The notes beneath the pieces are model-generated. The model did no database searches. It was not told where the DNA came from and saw only the letters and a program-made list of their open reading frames with translations. This document shows positions 6,869-14,875 of a stretch of DNA of 22,950 nt, in pieces. Positions within the stretch are counted from its first letter, which is position 1, and each line of letters opens with the position of its first letter. Source of the stretch: RGUW01 sp049421025 (GTDB lineage: Bacteria; Cyanobacteriota; Cyanobacteriia; PCC-6307; Cyanobiaceae); the NCBI GenBank assembly GCA_049421025.1, contig JBMSMG010000023.1:1-22950 (forward strand), read 5' to 3'. A program made the translations under genes and the position numbers.

Positions 6869-7672
6869 TCAAGGTCTGTTGGATTGGGGGGCCGGCGGCT
6901 TGAGCGGAGCCGGCAGGCTGATCTCAGGCTGTTCCGGATCGCTCAGGTCAATCGCCTGCAGGCGGCGGCCTTTGAGCTCGGCAGGCAAGGTGGTCAGCAG
7001 GTGCTCCAGCACATCGATGCGGCGGCCCAGGCGAGCATCCAGAGGGCCAAAGCGCACCGCGCCCAGGCTGGTGGTCTGCAGCCACAGGCTGCCGCCCGGC
7101 TCAAAGCGAATCGTCTGCAGCGCCGCGCCCAGTTGACTGCGGCGGCTGAGCACAAGCGCCAGAGCCGGACGGAAGCGCTGCTGCCAGCCCTGCACCTGCA
7201 AGCGCAAGTCCGCATCCTGCACGGCACCCGACTGCTGGCGGGTGGTCATCCAATGACCCAGATGGTCAACAAAGCCGCGCTCGAGGCCGCCGGTGCCCTG
7301 GCGCTCAGCTCGTGCAACGGCGCGGCGATCGACCAACTGCACCCGCAGCCTCGGCGGGGCCATCAGCCGCTGCACCTGCACCTGATCCACCGGCAGCGTG
7401 CTTGAGAGCTGCTGGGCCAGCCGCGCAGGCTGCAGCGTCAGCAATGGCGCTGGAAAGCGCAGATCAGTCGCCTGAATCACCTGCTCACGGCTGACCTGAC
7501 GGCTGCCGATCACCTCGACCTGCTCGGGGCTGCCGAGCACCCATCCCTGCCGCAGCAGGGCATAGCCCAGGCCCAGTGCGGTGGCGGTAAACACCGAGAA
7601 GCGCCAAAACTGGCGCCAGCGCTCCTGGCGCCGCTGCTTGCGCAGCGCTTGCCGCCGCTCTGCCTGACTCAC
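6869..7672 (-). CDS. ftsQ: Cell division protein FtsQ/DivIB
   Basis: FtsQ is a bitopic membrane protein of the divisome. The 267 residues show a basic cytoplasmic N-terminus (ERRQALRKQRRQERWRQFWR), one membrane segment at about 24-41 and then a POTRA domain (about 50-118, from SPEQVEVIGSRQVSREQVI). A beta domain follows, and the C-terminal tail is Pro-rich. The start is GTG at 7670-7672. Its GTGA overlaps the TGA of the upstream 136-aa gene, so the two are probably translationally coupled. Sequence conservation in this family is low; the call rests on architecture plus position between ddl and ftsZ. Confidence 0.88.
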   Translation of the reverse strand: MSQAERRQALRKQRRQERWRQFWRFSVFTATALGLGYALLRQGWVLGSPEQVEVIGSRQVSREQVIQATDLRFPAPLLTLQPARLAQQLSSTLPVDQVQVQRLMAPPRLRVQLVDRRAVARAERQGTGGLERGFVDHLGHWMTTRQQSGAVQDADLRLQVQGWQQRFRPALALVLSRRSQLGAALQTIRFEPGGSLWLQTTSLGAVRFGPLDARLGRRIDVLEHLLTTLPAELKGRRLQAIDLSDPEQPEISLPAPLKPPAPQSNRP

Positions 7673-8079
7673 AGTTCGCAGCGAGAACGCGCCATCAGCT
7701 CATCGATCCAGCGACGGGCGCGTTCAGCGTCGGCAAAAGGCAGATCCTTCTGCACGCCGCCGCCAACCAGGTGAAGACGGCAGGCCCCCTGGCTCTCCTC
7801 GGTAAGCGGGGCTTCCCCTGAGCGCAGTGACAGCAGCTCGACGAGCTCAAGCTGCTTGATCACAAAGGAATCGATTTCCTTGAGCTGGCCTGCTTCAAAG
7901 CTGCTCCAACTGAGCACCCCATCGACCAGCCGCGCAGCACCTGTGGCATCGAGCTTGGCCAGCTCAGCGCCCTCGGCCCATTCGCGAAACAACCGCTGCC
8001 GACGCCGCTCGAGCCAGCCGAGGGCGGTGAGCAGCACAAACACCAGCAGCAGCGGCAGCCAGAGCAATCCGTGGGTCAT
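7669..8079 (-). CDS. Unknown 136-aa membrane-anchored protein between ddl and ftsQ
   Basis: I do not recognise a named family. The protein starts MTHGLLWLPLLLVFVLLTAL, one N-terminal membrane segment (about 4-21), followed by the basic turn ERRRQRLFREW. The remaining roughly 100 residues look like a soluble alpha/beta domain on the cytoplasmic side (positive-inside rule). The gene sits 6 bp after ddl and overlaps ftsQ by GTGA, so it is clearly in the same operon and its product is probably made in step with FtsQ. A role in division or cell-wall growth is inferred from position only. The ATG at 8077-8079 is the only sensible start. Confidence 0.8.
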   Translation of the reverse strand: MTHGLLWLPLLLVFVLLTALGWLERRRQRLFREWAEGAELAKLDATGAARLVDGVLSWSSFEAGQLKEIDSFVIKQLELVELLSLRSGEAPLTEESQGACRLHLVGGGVQKDLPFADAERARRWIDELMARSRCEL

Positions 8080-8085
8080 GGCAGA

Positions 8086-9237
8086 TCAGGCTGCAGCCAG
8101 GCTTGCGTGCCATTCTCTCGCCCCCTCGAGCAATTCGTGCAAGAGCGTTTCAAGATCGATGCCTGAAGCAGCCCAGAGCATCGGATACATGCTCAAGCTG
8201 GTGAATCCAGGCAGGGTGTTGATCTCGTTGAGCCAGAGCGCTCCAGTGCCCTCGTCGTAGAAAAAATCAACCCGCGCCAGGCCCGTGGCCCCGACAGCCT
8301 GACAGGCCTGAATCGCCATGGCACGGGCCCTGCTGCTGATCGTCTCGGGCACCACAGCTGGAATGACCGTATGGCTTTTGCCGTCGCTGTATTTGGTGTC
8401 GTAGTCGTACCAATCGGCATCGAAGCAGATTTCGCCGAGCACCGAGGCGCGCAGTGCTCTGGCCCCACCGCCTTTGATGGCGCATTCGAGCTCGCGGGCC
8501 TTGACGCCCTGTTCGACCACGATGCGTGGATCCAAATCAGCAGCCAGCTTCAGACCAGCCAGCAGCTCAGAGCGATTGGTGGCCTTGCTGATGCCCACCG
8601 AAGAGCCGAGGTTGGCCGGCTTGATGAAACAGGGATAACCCAGCTGTTGCTCCAGACGCTGCAACAAAGCAGCGCAGCGTTCAGGTTCGGCCAGCTCAGC
8701 GGCATCGACCGCGCCGTAGGGCACCTGAGGCAGATCAGCGGCGGCAAAGGCGGCCTTCATGGCCAACTTGTCCATGCCAACGGCCGAACCGAGCACCCCT
8801 GAGCCCACAAACGGCCTGCGCATCAAGGTGAACAATCCCTGAATCGTGCCGTCCTCGCCATTGGGGCCGTGCAGCACTGGGAACCACACCTCAATGGCGA
8901 GAGCGCCTGGGGGAAAGCCGGCAAAGCCACCCCCCAGGCTGCTCAGGTGATCGCTGTTGGCGGCAGCAAGCTGGGCCTCAGTAGCCGGTGTGATTTGCTC
9001 CAGCACAGCGCTGGCCAGAGGCTCACCCCACCAGCGCCCCTGCTGATCGATGTAAAAGGGGCTAACCCGGTAGCGCTGAGCGTTATTGCCGCTGCGCAGG
9101 CCCATGGCCACCGTCGCAGCCGAACGAATCGAGACCGCGTGCTCGCCCGAGTCGCCTCCAAAGATCAGGCCAACCCTGATGGGGCCATCGCTCGGCGATG
9201 CAGCACTGATCGGCGAAGCGGCGGGGTTCAGGCTCAT
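8086..9237 (-). CDS. ddl: D-alanine--D-alanine ligase
   Basis: Ddl joins two D-alanines for the peptidoglycan stem peptide, using ATP. The 383 residues show the N-terminal IRVGLIFGGDSGEHAVSIRS with Glu32/His33/Ser36, the ATP-grasp core (CFIKPANLGSSVGISKATN), and the Mg-binding C-terminal LNEINTLPGFTSLSMYP (EINTLPG at 338-344). The length is slightly above the usual 300-370 because of a longer segment between the N-terminal and ATP-grasp domains. The start is ATG 9235-9237, preceding a Ser/Ala-rich leader of about 18 residues. It lies 42 bp after miaB and 6 bp before the 136-aa gene, in the division/cell-wall run. Confidence 0.95.
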   Translation of the reverse strand: MSLNPAASPISAASPSDGPIRVGLIFGGDSGEHAVSIRSAATVAMGLRSGNNAQRYRVSPFYIDQQGRWWGEPLASAVLEQITPATEAQLAAANSDHLSSLGGGFAGFPPGALAIEVWFPVLHGPNGEDGTIQGLFTLMRRPFVGSGVLGSAVGMDKLAMKAAFAAADLPQVPYGAVDAAELAEPERCAALLQRLEQQLGYPCFIKPANLGSSVGISKATNRSELLAGLKLAADLDPRIVVEQGVKARELECAIKGGGARALRASVLGEICFDADWYDYDTKYSDGKSHTVIPAVVPETISSRARAMAIQACQAVGATGLARVDFFYDEGTGALWLNEINTLPGFTSLSMYPMLWAASGIDLETLLHELLEGAREWHASLAAA

Positions 9238-9279
9238 CGGTGGCAGCGAGCGGACTGCGGGTGCAGCCGAGCAAACGGG

Positions 9280-10671
9280 TCAGGCCAGTGTGCCGCTCAA
9301 TGAAAAGGCGCGCACCTGCTCGATGCGCACATCGACCAGATCGCCCGGTTGCCAGCTGCCACCGTCTGGCCGGGTCGCCGGGAAGAAGGTCAAGCGGTTG
9401 GTGCGGGTGCGGCCCATGACCTGCTGGGTGTCCTTGGGGTTGATGCCCTCCACCAAGATCTGCTCAACGCGGCCGGCGTAGCGGGCGCTGCGCTCTTTGG
9501 CCATGCGTTCCACCAGGGCGTTGAGCTCGGCGAGGCGCTCGACCTTGACAGACTCTGGCAATTGATTAGGCCAGTCAGCTGCCGGCGTGCCCGGGCGGGG
9601 CGAGTAGGCAGCCGTGTTGACCTGGTCAAAACCGATCTCCTCGATCAGATCGAGGGTGCGGCGGTACTGGGCATCGGTTTCACCCGGAAAAGCGACGATC
9701 ACATCGGCGCTGATCGCCGCATCGCTCATCCGCTCGCGAATGCGATCAATGATGCGGCGGTAGCGATCGACGGTGTAGCCGCGGGCCATTGCCTTGAGCA
9801 CCTCGTCATCGCCGCTCTGGAACGGAATGTGGAAGTGTTCGCAGACCTTCTCGAGGTCGGCGCAGGCGTCGATCAAGCGCTCGGTGAAGTAGCGCGGATG
9901 GCTGGTGGCAAAGCGGATGCGCTCGATCCCTTTGACGCCATGCACATGGCGGAGCAGGTCGGTGAGGGTATGGGCGCGGCGGCCTTCTGGCGTGATGCCA
10001 GGCAGGTCGCGGCCGTAGGCGTCGATGTTCTGACCCAGCAGGGTGATCTCCTTGAAGCCCTGCTCAGCCAAACCTTCGATCTCAAGCTTGATGGCCTCAG
10101 GCAGGCGCGACTGTTCGCGCCCCCGCACCGAGGGAACCACGCAGTACGTGCAACGCTCATTGCAGCCGTAAATGACATTGACCCAGGCGCAGACCTGGCT
10201 GTCGCGGCGTGCGGTGGTGATGTCTTCAAGAATGTGGTGCTCATCGGTGGCGACCACCTGTTGGCCCTGCTCCACCTGGGCCAGCAGCACATCGAGCCGG
10301 TTGGCGTGCTGGGGCCCCATCACCAGATCGAGCTCGGGCACGCGGCGCAGCAGCGATTCGCCCTCCTGCTGGGCGACGCAGCCAGCCACCACCAGGGTGA
10401 GGTTGGGGTTGGCGCGTTTGCGCTGGGCCTGACGGCCCAGATAGCTGTAGACCTTCTGCTCGGCGTTATCGCGGATCGTGCAGGTGTTGTAGAGGACCAG
10501 ATCGGCCTCTAGCTCTGCTGCTGCCTCGCGGTAGCCCATCGACTCGAGGATTCCGGCCATGCGCTCGGAATCGGCTTTGTTCATCTGGCAGCCAAACGTG
10601 GTGATCCAGTAGCTGCCGCGCTCCACAGGTGCCCCAGTCTGGGCAATGGGTTTGATCGATGTCGCCGTCAT
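9280..10671 (-). CDS. miaB: tRNA methylthiotransferase MiaB
   Basis: MiaB adds a methylthio group to i6A37 of tRNAs that read codons starting with U. The 463 residues contain the N-terminal UPF0004 domain with Cys28 (TTFGCQMNKADSE), Cys64 (YNTCTIR) and Cys98 (VAGCVAQ), which bind the auxiliary cluster. The radical-SAM triad is Cys170-x3-Cys174-x2-Cys177 (YGCNERCTYCVVP), and a C-terminal TRAM domain ends in DVRIEQVRAFSLSGTLA. ATG 10669-10671 is preferred because an earlier in-frame ATG at 10728 would overlap dgcA on the other strand. This leaves a 55-bp divergent gap that must hold both promoters. It heads the ddl-ftsQ-ftsZ run. Confidence 0.95.
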   Translation of the reverse strand: MTATSIKPIAQTGAPVERGSYWITTFGCQMNKADSERMAGILESMGYREAAAELEADLVLYNTCTIRDNAEQKVYSYLGRQAQRKRANPNLTLVVAGCVAQQEGESLLRRVPELDLVMGPQHANRLDVLLAQVEQGQQVVATDEHHILEDITTARRDSQVCAWVNVIYGCNERCTYCVVPSVRGREQSRLPEAIKLEIEGLAEQGFKEITLLGQNIDAYGRDLPGITPEGRRAHTLTDLLRHVHGVKGIERIRFATSHPRYFTERLIDACADLEKVCEHFHIPFQSGDDEVLKAMARGYTVDRYRRIIDRIRERMSDAAISADVIVAFPGETDAQYRRTLDLIEEIGFDQVNTAAYSPRPGTPAADWPNQLPESVKVERLAELNALVERMAKERSARYAGRVEQILVEGINPKDTQQVMGRTRTNRLTFFPATRPDGGSWQPGDLVDVRIEQVRAFSLSGTLA

Positions 10672-10726
10672 CACTCCAGTGTCCCGCACCGCAGGCATGC
10701 CAAGTTGACACCAGCCGATTCGAGCC

Positions 10727-11872
10727 ATGCGGCTGCAGCTTCAGCGTTTCGTGCTCTCCAAGGCGGTGCCGCTGGTGATCAGCCGCGGCAGCAGCAGCGG
10801 GGTGGAACACCTGCTGGTGATGCTGGAGCACAGCGGTTGCGTGGGTCTTGGCGAAACCGGCAGCTTCGACACTGGGCACCAGGGCTACAGCACCGACACC
10901 ATTGCCGCAGAACTGGAAGCCATAGCGCCCCAGGTGAGCCACGTGGGAGCAGAGCTTGAGGGGCTGCTGGCAGACGGCACATCAGCTCCATGGCCCAGCG
11001 ATCACCTCGCCCCGCTGCTGGAGGGTCTCTCGCCGCCAGCACGCTGCGGCCTCGATCTGGCCCTGCACGACTGGTGGGGCAAGCGGCTTGGCCTGCCGCT
11101 GCATCAGCTCTGGGGGCTCGACATCAACAGCTGCGTTGCCACCAGCGTCACCCTGGGGCTAGGCAGCGTTGAGGCCGTCTTGGCACGGCTTGAGCGCTGG
11201 TGGAGCCAGCTGCCGGCGAACCGCATCAAGCTCAAACTGGGCAGCCCCGATGGGCTCGAGCACGACCGCGCCCTGGTGCGTGCCGTGGCCCAGCGTTTGC
11301 AGCAGCGGCAGCAGCAGGCTGGCGGTGCGCTGGAACTGCAGGTTGACGCCAACGGCGGCTGGGACCTCGATGCCGCACGCACCATGGCGCCCTGGCTGAG
11401 CGAGCTGGGGGTCGTGCTGCTCGAGCAACCGTTGCCGCCGCAGCGCGATGCTGCGGCCGACACAGCCGGCTTTGCCGCCCTCAAACCGTGCTGCCCGCTG
11501 CCCCTGGTGGCTGATGAAAGCTGCTGGAACCTTGCCGATGTGGAGCGTCTGGCACCCCATGTCGATGGCATCAACATCAAGCTGCTCAAATGCGGTGGGC
11601 TCAGCGAGGCTTGGCGCATGGCCCGCCGCGCCCAGGACCTCAACCTTGGGGTGATGCTGGGCTGCTACGGCGACGGCAGCCTGCTCAACGGAGCCGCCAG
11701 CCACCTGCTGCCACTGATCCGGTGGCCGGACCTCGATAGCCATCTGAACTTGAGCAACGATCCCTTCACAGGGCTCGGGATCAGCGCTGATGTGCTGATC
11801 CCGCCGCAAGCCGCGGGACTGGGCATCAGCTGGCAAGCGTTGCCAGGCTGCACGCAGAGCCTGGTGCCATGA
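10727..11872 (+). CDS. dgcA: Enolase-superfamily racemase, probable N-acetyl-D-glutamate racemase
   Basis: A 381-residue member of the muconate-lactonising/dipeptide-epimerase subgroup of the enolase superfamily. All catalytic positions are visible: Lys168 and Lys170 (IKLKLGS), metal ligands Asp207 (QVDANGGW), Glu233 (LLEQPL) and Asp263 (VADESCW), and the opposite-face Lys285/Lys288 (INIKLLKCGG). The two-lysine arrangement allows 1,1-proton transfer, meaning racemisation. It overlaps the next gene by ATGA. That gene is of the DUF1611/DgcN family, and the DgcA-DgcN pair is known from marine bacteria to turn D-glutamate into N-acetyl-L-glutamate. The assignment to N-acetyl-D-glutamate rather than a dipeptide (Ala-Glu) rests on that pairing. 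The start ATG is at 10727, divergent from miaB. Confidence 0.8.
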   Translation: MRLQLQRFVLSKAVPLVISRGSSSGVEHLLVMLEHSGCVGLGETGSFDTGHQGYSTDTIAAELEAIAPQVSHVGAELEGLLADGTSAPWPSDHLAPLLEGLSPPARCGLDLALHDWWGKRLGLPLHQLWGLDINSCVATSVTLGLGSVEAVLARLERWWSQLPANRIKLKLGSPDGLEHDRALVRAVAQRLQQRQQQAGGALELQVDANGGWDLDAARTMAPWLSELGVVLLEQPLPPQRDAAADTAGFAALKPCCPLPLVADESCWNLADVERLAPHVDGINIKLLKCGGLSEAWRMARRAQDLNLGVMLGCYGDGSLLNGAASHLLPLIRWPDLDSHLNLSNDPFTGLGISADVLIPPQAAGLGISWQALPGCTQSLVP

Positions 11873-12972
11873 GTCACGCTGCACCGATCACTGCCCAGCA
11901 ACCCGTGGTGCTGTTGCTCCACGGCGGCACCACCAACCTCAGCGGCAAGACCGGGCTGGCCATGCTGCGCTACAGCCGCAACCCTGTTGTTGCCGTGGTC
12001 GATCCTGAGCAGGCAGGCCACTCGCTGCTCACCTTGTGCGGCATCGACCACCCCGCGCCGGTGGTTGCCTCGCTGCAGGCAGCCCTGATCCATGCGCCGC
12101 AGGTGGCCGTGATCGGCCTGGCACCCTCAGGCGGGCAATTGCCCGAGGCGGTGCGCCTCGATGTCACTGCCGCTTTGAGCGCAGGCCTCAGCGTGGCCAA
12201 CGGGCTGCACAGCCTGCTTGGCGCTGATCCCGAGCTGGCAGCGCTGCTGCAACCGGGGCGCTGGATCTGGGATCTGCGCCAGGAACCCAGCGGCCTGCGG
12301 GTGGCTGCAGGGCGCGCGGCGGCGCTGCCGTGCCGGCGGCTGCTGGCCGTGGGCTCCGACATGGCGGTGGGCAAGATGAGTGCCTGCCTGGAACTGCACG
12401 CCGAAGCCCGCAGGCGTGGCCTCGATGCACGCTTTGTTGGCACCGGTCAGGCCGGCATTTTGATCAGCGGCGGCGGCGTCGCGCTCGATGCCGTGCGGGT
12501 CGATTACGCCGCAGGCGCCGTCGAGGCGGCTGTGCTCGAGGCCGCCGCCGGCGAGCGCTCGGGCCTGGGGCCAGCCGGCAGCAGCAGCTGGATCCTGGTG
12601 GAGGGGCAGGGATCGCTCGCCCACCCTGGATCCACCGCCACGCTGCCATTGATCCGCGGCAGCCAGCCGACCGATCTGCTGCTTGTGCACCGGGCCGGGC
12701 AACGCCACATCAAGGGGCTGGAGGATCTGCCGATTCCGCCGCTGCCGCAGTTGATCGCAGCAGCAGAAGCGCTTGCAGCGCTGGCACGCCCCGCCAGCGA
12801 CCGGCGGGCAGCGCCGCGGGTCAGGGCGATTGCCCTCAACACAGGCCTGCTCGATGCCGATGCCGCCGCACGCGCCATCGCCGAGACCGCTGCAAGCACT
12901 GGCCTGCCCTGCAGCGATCCTGTGCGCCAGGGCGCTGCAGGGCTGCTCGATGCCCTGCTGAAGACCTGCTGA
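11869..12972 (+). CDS. dgcN: DUF1611 family protein, probable D-glutamate N-acetyltransferase
   Basis: A 367-residue protein of the DUF1611/DgcN family. It has an N-terminal domain of about 120 residues (VVLLLHGGTTNLSGKTGLAM) and a C-terminal P-loop domain beginning LLAVGSDMAVGKMSACLEL (GSDMAVGKMS at 162-171). GTGQAGILISGGG (191-203), the EGQGSLAHPG segment near 245-254 and IALNTGLLD near 331-339 follow. Family members studied in marine bacteria acetylate D-glutamate so that the partner racemase can convert it to N-acetyl-L-glutamate. The ATG overlaps the dgcA stop (ATGA, 11869-11872), so the two are translationally coupled. The annotation is by family and context; the donor and substrate are not shown by the sequence. 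Confidence 0.8.
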   Translation: MSHAAPITAQQPVVLLLHGGTTNLSGKTGLAMLRYSRNPVVAVVDPEQAGHSLLTLCGIDHPAPVVASLQAALIHAPQVAVIGLAPSGGQLPEAVRLDVTAALSAGLSVANGLHSLLGADPELAALLQPGRWIWDLRQEPSGLRVAAGRAAALPCRRLLAVGSDMAVGKMSACLELHAEARRRGLDARFVGTGQAGILISGGGVALDAVRVDYAAGAVEAAVLEAAAGERSGLGPAGSSSWILVEGQGSLAHPGSTATLPLIRGSQPTDLLLVHRAGQRHIKGLEDLPIPPLPQLIAAAEALAALARPASDRRAAPRVRAIALNTGLLDADAAARAIAETAASTGLPCSDPVRQGAAGLLDALLKTC

Positions 12973-12980
12973 AGAGCTGA

Positions 12981-13002
12981 GTGGAGGCCCACAAGGGCCC
13001 AC
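12981..13002. terminator. Weak hairpin between dgcN and tRNA-His
   Basis: GTGG-AG-GCCC pairs with GGGCCCAC around an ACAA loop, an eight-pair stem with a two-base bulge. It lies in the 37-bp gap between the convergent dgcN stop and the tRNA-His 3' end, where a terminator is expected. Neither side carries a good T run (only TTTT, on the tRNA side before the stem), so intrinsic termination is uncertain. Confidence 0.35.
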
Positions 13003-13009
13003 CCAAAAG

Positions 13010-13083
13010 GGCGAGCGAGGGGATTCGAACCCCCGAATGGCGGCGCCACAAGCCGCTGCCTTAACCGCTTGGCTACGCCCGCC
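13010..13083 (-). tRNA. tRNA-His (anticodon GTG)
   Basis: Read on the minus strand, the acceptor GCGGGCG pairs with CGCTCGC. An extra 5' G (position -1) lies opposite C73, the hallmark of tRNA-His. The anticodon arm is GCGGC-TTGTGGC-GCCGC, giving anticodon GTG. The T arm is GGGGG-TTCGAAT-CCCCT with one wobble pair. CCA is not encoded. It lies opposite to and between the dgcN and DUF4359 genes. Confidence 0.97.
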
Positions 13084-13157
13084 GCGGCCTTCAGAGCGTA
13101 TCAAAGACGTCTGCAGCACAACAGCTGCAAGCCAAAGCATCCAATTGCTGCCAACCT

Positions 13158-13589
13158 GTGGCCGATCGCTTGGGGGTTCTCGCAGTGCTCAGCGAACGCA
13201 GACAAGCGCGATCGTGGATCGGCATCACTGCGCTGACGCTGGTGGGCGGCCTGGCGCTGACCAATCCAACACCGCATGACTTTGAGGAGTTCGCCTCCGT
13301 GCGGCTGGTCGCGCTGGTCGAGCAAGAGCTCTGCCACAAGCCAGCGTTGCCGATGCTGCTGCAGCTGGTGATTCAGAACTGCAGTGCCATGGTGCAGTCG
13401 CAGCGCAGCGTTCTGGGTCAACTCGCCGCCAAACACAGCCAGCGCATCAACCTGGGGGTTGCCAGCCTCTACAGCACCAGCTTTGGCGGCCAGCAACTGC
13501 TCAGCACCTGGCGCCTGCCCCGCTACGCGGTGACGACGCTGGCTGTAGGCGGTCAGTTTGTGGTGCTCAAGACCAGCACGACGCCCTGA
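13158..13589 (+). CDS. DUF4359 protein with one N-terminal membrane segment
   Basis: A 143-residue protein with a membrane segment at about 20-35 (WIGITALTLVGGLALT), directly followed by the DUF4359 signature NPTPHDFEEFASVRLVALVE. Two Cys (59 and 75) lie in the outside part and could pair. The C-terminal half (INLGVASLYSTSF... YAVTTLAVGGQFVVL) reads as beta strands. DUF4359 is widespread in cyanobacteria, and I know no function for it. The start is GTG 13158; a second GTG at 13185 is also possible. Only three bases separate its stop from the next ATG, so it is probably co-transcribed with the amidohydrolase gene. Confidence 0.75.
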   Translation: MADRLGVLAVLSERRQARSWIGITALTLVGGLALTNPTPHDFEEFASVRLVALVEQELCHKPALPMLLQLVIQNCSAMVQSQRSVLGQLAAKHSQRINLGVASLYSTSFGGQQLLSTWRLPRYAVTTLAVGGQFVVLKTSTTP

Positions 13590-13592
13590 GCG

Positions 13593-14846
13593 ATGCGCCT
13601 GCGGATTCCGCGCTGCTTGATCGACGGCCAACGGGTGGCACTGCCCGCCCCCGACGACGAGGGGCTGGTGGCGGTCAGCCTGCAGATCGAGGGGGCGCGG
13701 GTTGCCGCCATTGCTGCCGATCCCCAGGCGAGCGCGCCGGCACCGCTGGCACTCACACCGCTGGTGGAGCCCCACGCCCACCTCGACAAAAGCTTCACCT
13801 ACGGCACATTTGCCAACCCCGGCGGCACCATGGAGGGGGCCCTAGCTGCCAACCTGCGCGAGTTTGAGCAACGCAACGCCGAGCAGGTGCACCAGCGCAG
13901 CGAGCGCGCCCTCGAGCAGGCCTGGCGCTACGGACTGCGGGCGATCCGCAGCCACATCGACAGCGGCGGCGGGCCTGCCAGCGAGGCCAGCTGGCAGGTG
14001 CTGCTTGAGCAGCAGCGGCGCTGGGCCGATCGCCTGACGCTGCAGCTGGTGGCCCTGGTGCCGATCAGGTTTTGGTTGACGCCCGAAGGCGAAGCCCTCG
14101 CCCAGCGGGTCGCGGCCGCTGGCGGTCTGCTCGGCGGGGTCCTGGGGCCACCGTTTGGCCACCGCAGCGGCGATGCGCTGGCACTGCGCGCGCTACTGCA
14201 GTTGGCATCGCGGCTGGGTTGCGGCGTTGATCTGCATGTCGATGAAGGCGAAACCCAAGCCGGCCTAGGGGTGGAGCTGGTGGTTCGCACGGCGCTGGAG
14301 CTCGGGGCCCAGGTACCGATCACCTGCAGCCACGCCAGCAGCATGGGACTGCTGAGCGAGGCGCGTTGCAACCAGCTGGCCGAGCAGATGGCGGCGGCGG
14401 GCATTCAGGTGGTGGCGCTGCCGCGCACCAACCTGTGGCTGCTGGGGCGGCGTAGCGGCCAGACCCCCTGGATCAGGGTGCAGGCACCGATTCGCCCGCT
14501 GCAGCAGGCCGGCGTTGAGGTCTCTGTCGGCGGCGACAACGTGCAGGACCCCTGGTACCCAGGTGGCGACTACGACCCGATCGAGCTGCTCAGGCTCTGC
14601 TTCACCACCAGCCACCTCGACCCCTGGCAGCGACAAGGCCTGGCCCCCTTCACCACCAGCCCGGCGCGGCTGATGGGCCTCGACTGGGATGGGGTGCTGC
14701 GGCCCGGTTGTCCTGCCGATCTGCTGGTGCTCGAGGTCCACAGCTGGCAACAGGTGCTGGCCCGCCCGCCGCAGCGGCGGGTGATGCGATCAGGCGTCTG
14801 GATCGATGGCGTACGCAACGATGCGCCGGCAGCGATGCCAAGCTGA
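13593..14846 (+). CDS. Cytosine-deaminase-like (CodA family) amidohydrolase
   Basis: A 417-residue metal-dependent hydrolase. The metal and catalytic positions match E. coli CodA nearly number for number: His61/His63 (VEPHAHLDKSF), His215 and Glu218 (DLHVDEGE), His247 (CSHASS) and Asp315 (GGDNVQDPWYP). The substrate pocket differs. The stretch that holds the cytosine-binding Gln156 of E. coli CodA (VAFPQEG) reads VALVPIR here, with Pro157 at the Gln position, and Asn316 replaces CodA Asp314. It is therefore probably an amidohydrolase or deaminase of another cyclic compound. The start ATG comes three bases after the DUF4359 stop; the FAD enzyme follows after 29 bp. Confidence 0.85.
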   Translation: MRLRIPRCLIDGQRVALPAPDDEGLVAVSLQIEGARVAAIAADPQASAPAPLALTPLVEPHAHLDKSFTYGTFANPGGTMEGALAANLREFEQRNAEQVHQRSERALEQAWRYGLRAIRSHIDSGGGPASEASWQVLLEQQRRWADRLTLQLVALVPIRFWLTPEGEALAQRVAAAGGLLGGVLGPPFGHRSGDALALRALLQLASRLGCGVDLHVDEGETQAGLGVELVVRTALELGAQVPITCSHASSMGLLSEARCNQLAEQMAAAGIQVVALPRTNLWLLGRRSGQTPWIRVQAPIRPLQQAGVEVSVGGDNVQDPWYPGGDYDPIELLRLCFTTSHLDPWQRQGLAPFTTSPARLMGLDWDGVLRPGCPADLLVLEVHSWQQVLARPPQRRVMRSGVWIDGVRNDAPAAMPS

Positions 14847-14875
14847 ATCGCAGCCGCAGCACTGCAGTGAGCTCA

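Noticed and set aside
9349..10512. Long open frame (387 codons) on the plus strand opposite miaB
   Set aside because: It is antisense to a clear MiaB with all six cysteines. The translation has no recognisable motif and is explained by GC-rich codon bias.
12127..13140. 337-codon minus-strand frame opposite dgcN
   Set aside because: It runs through tRNA-His and antisense to a conserved protein; composition is Ala/Gln/Arg shadow-like.
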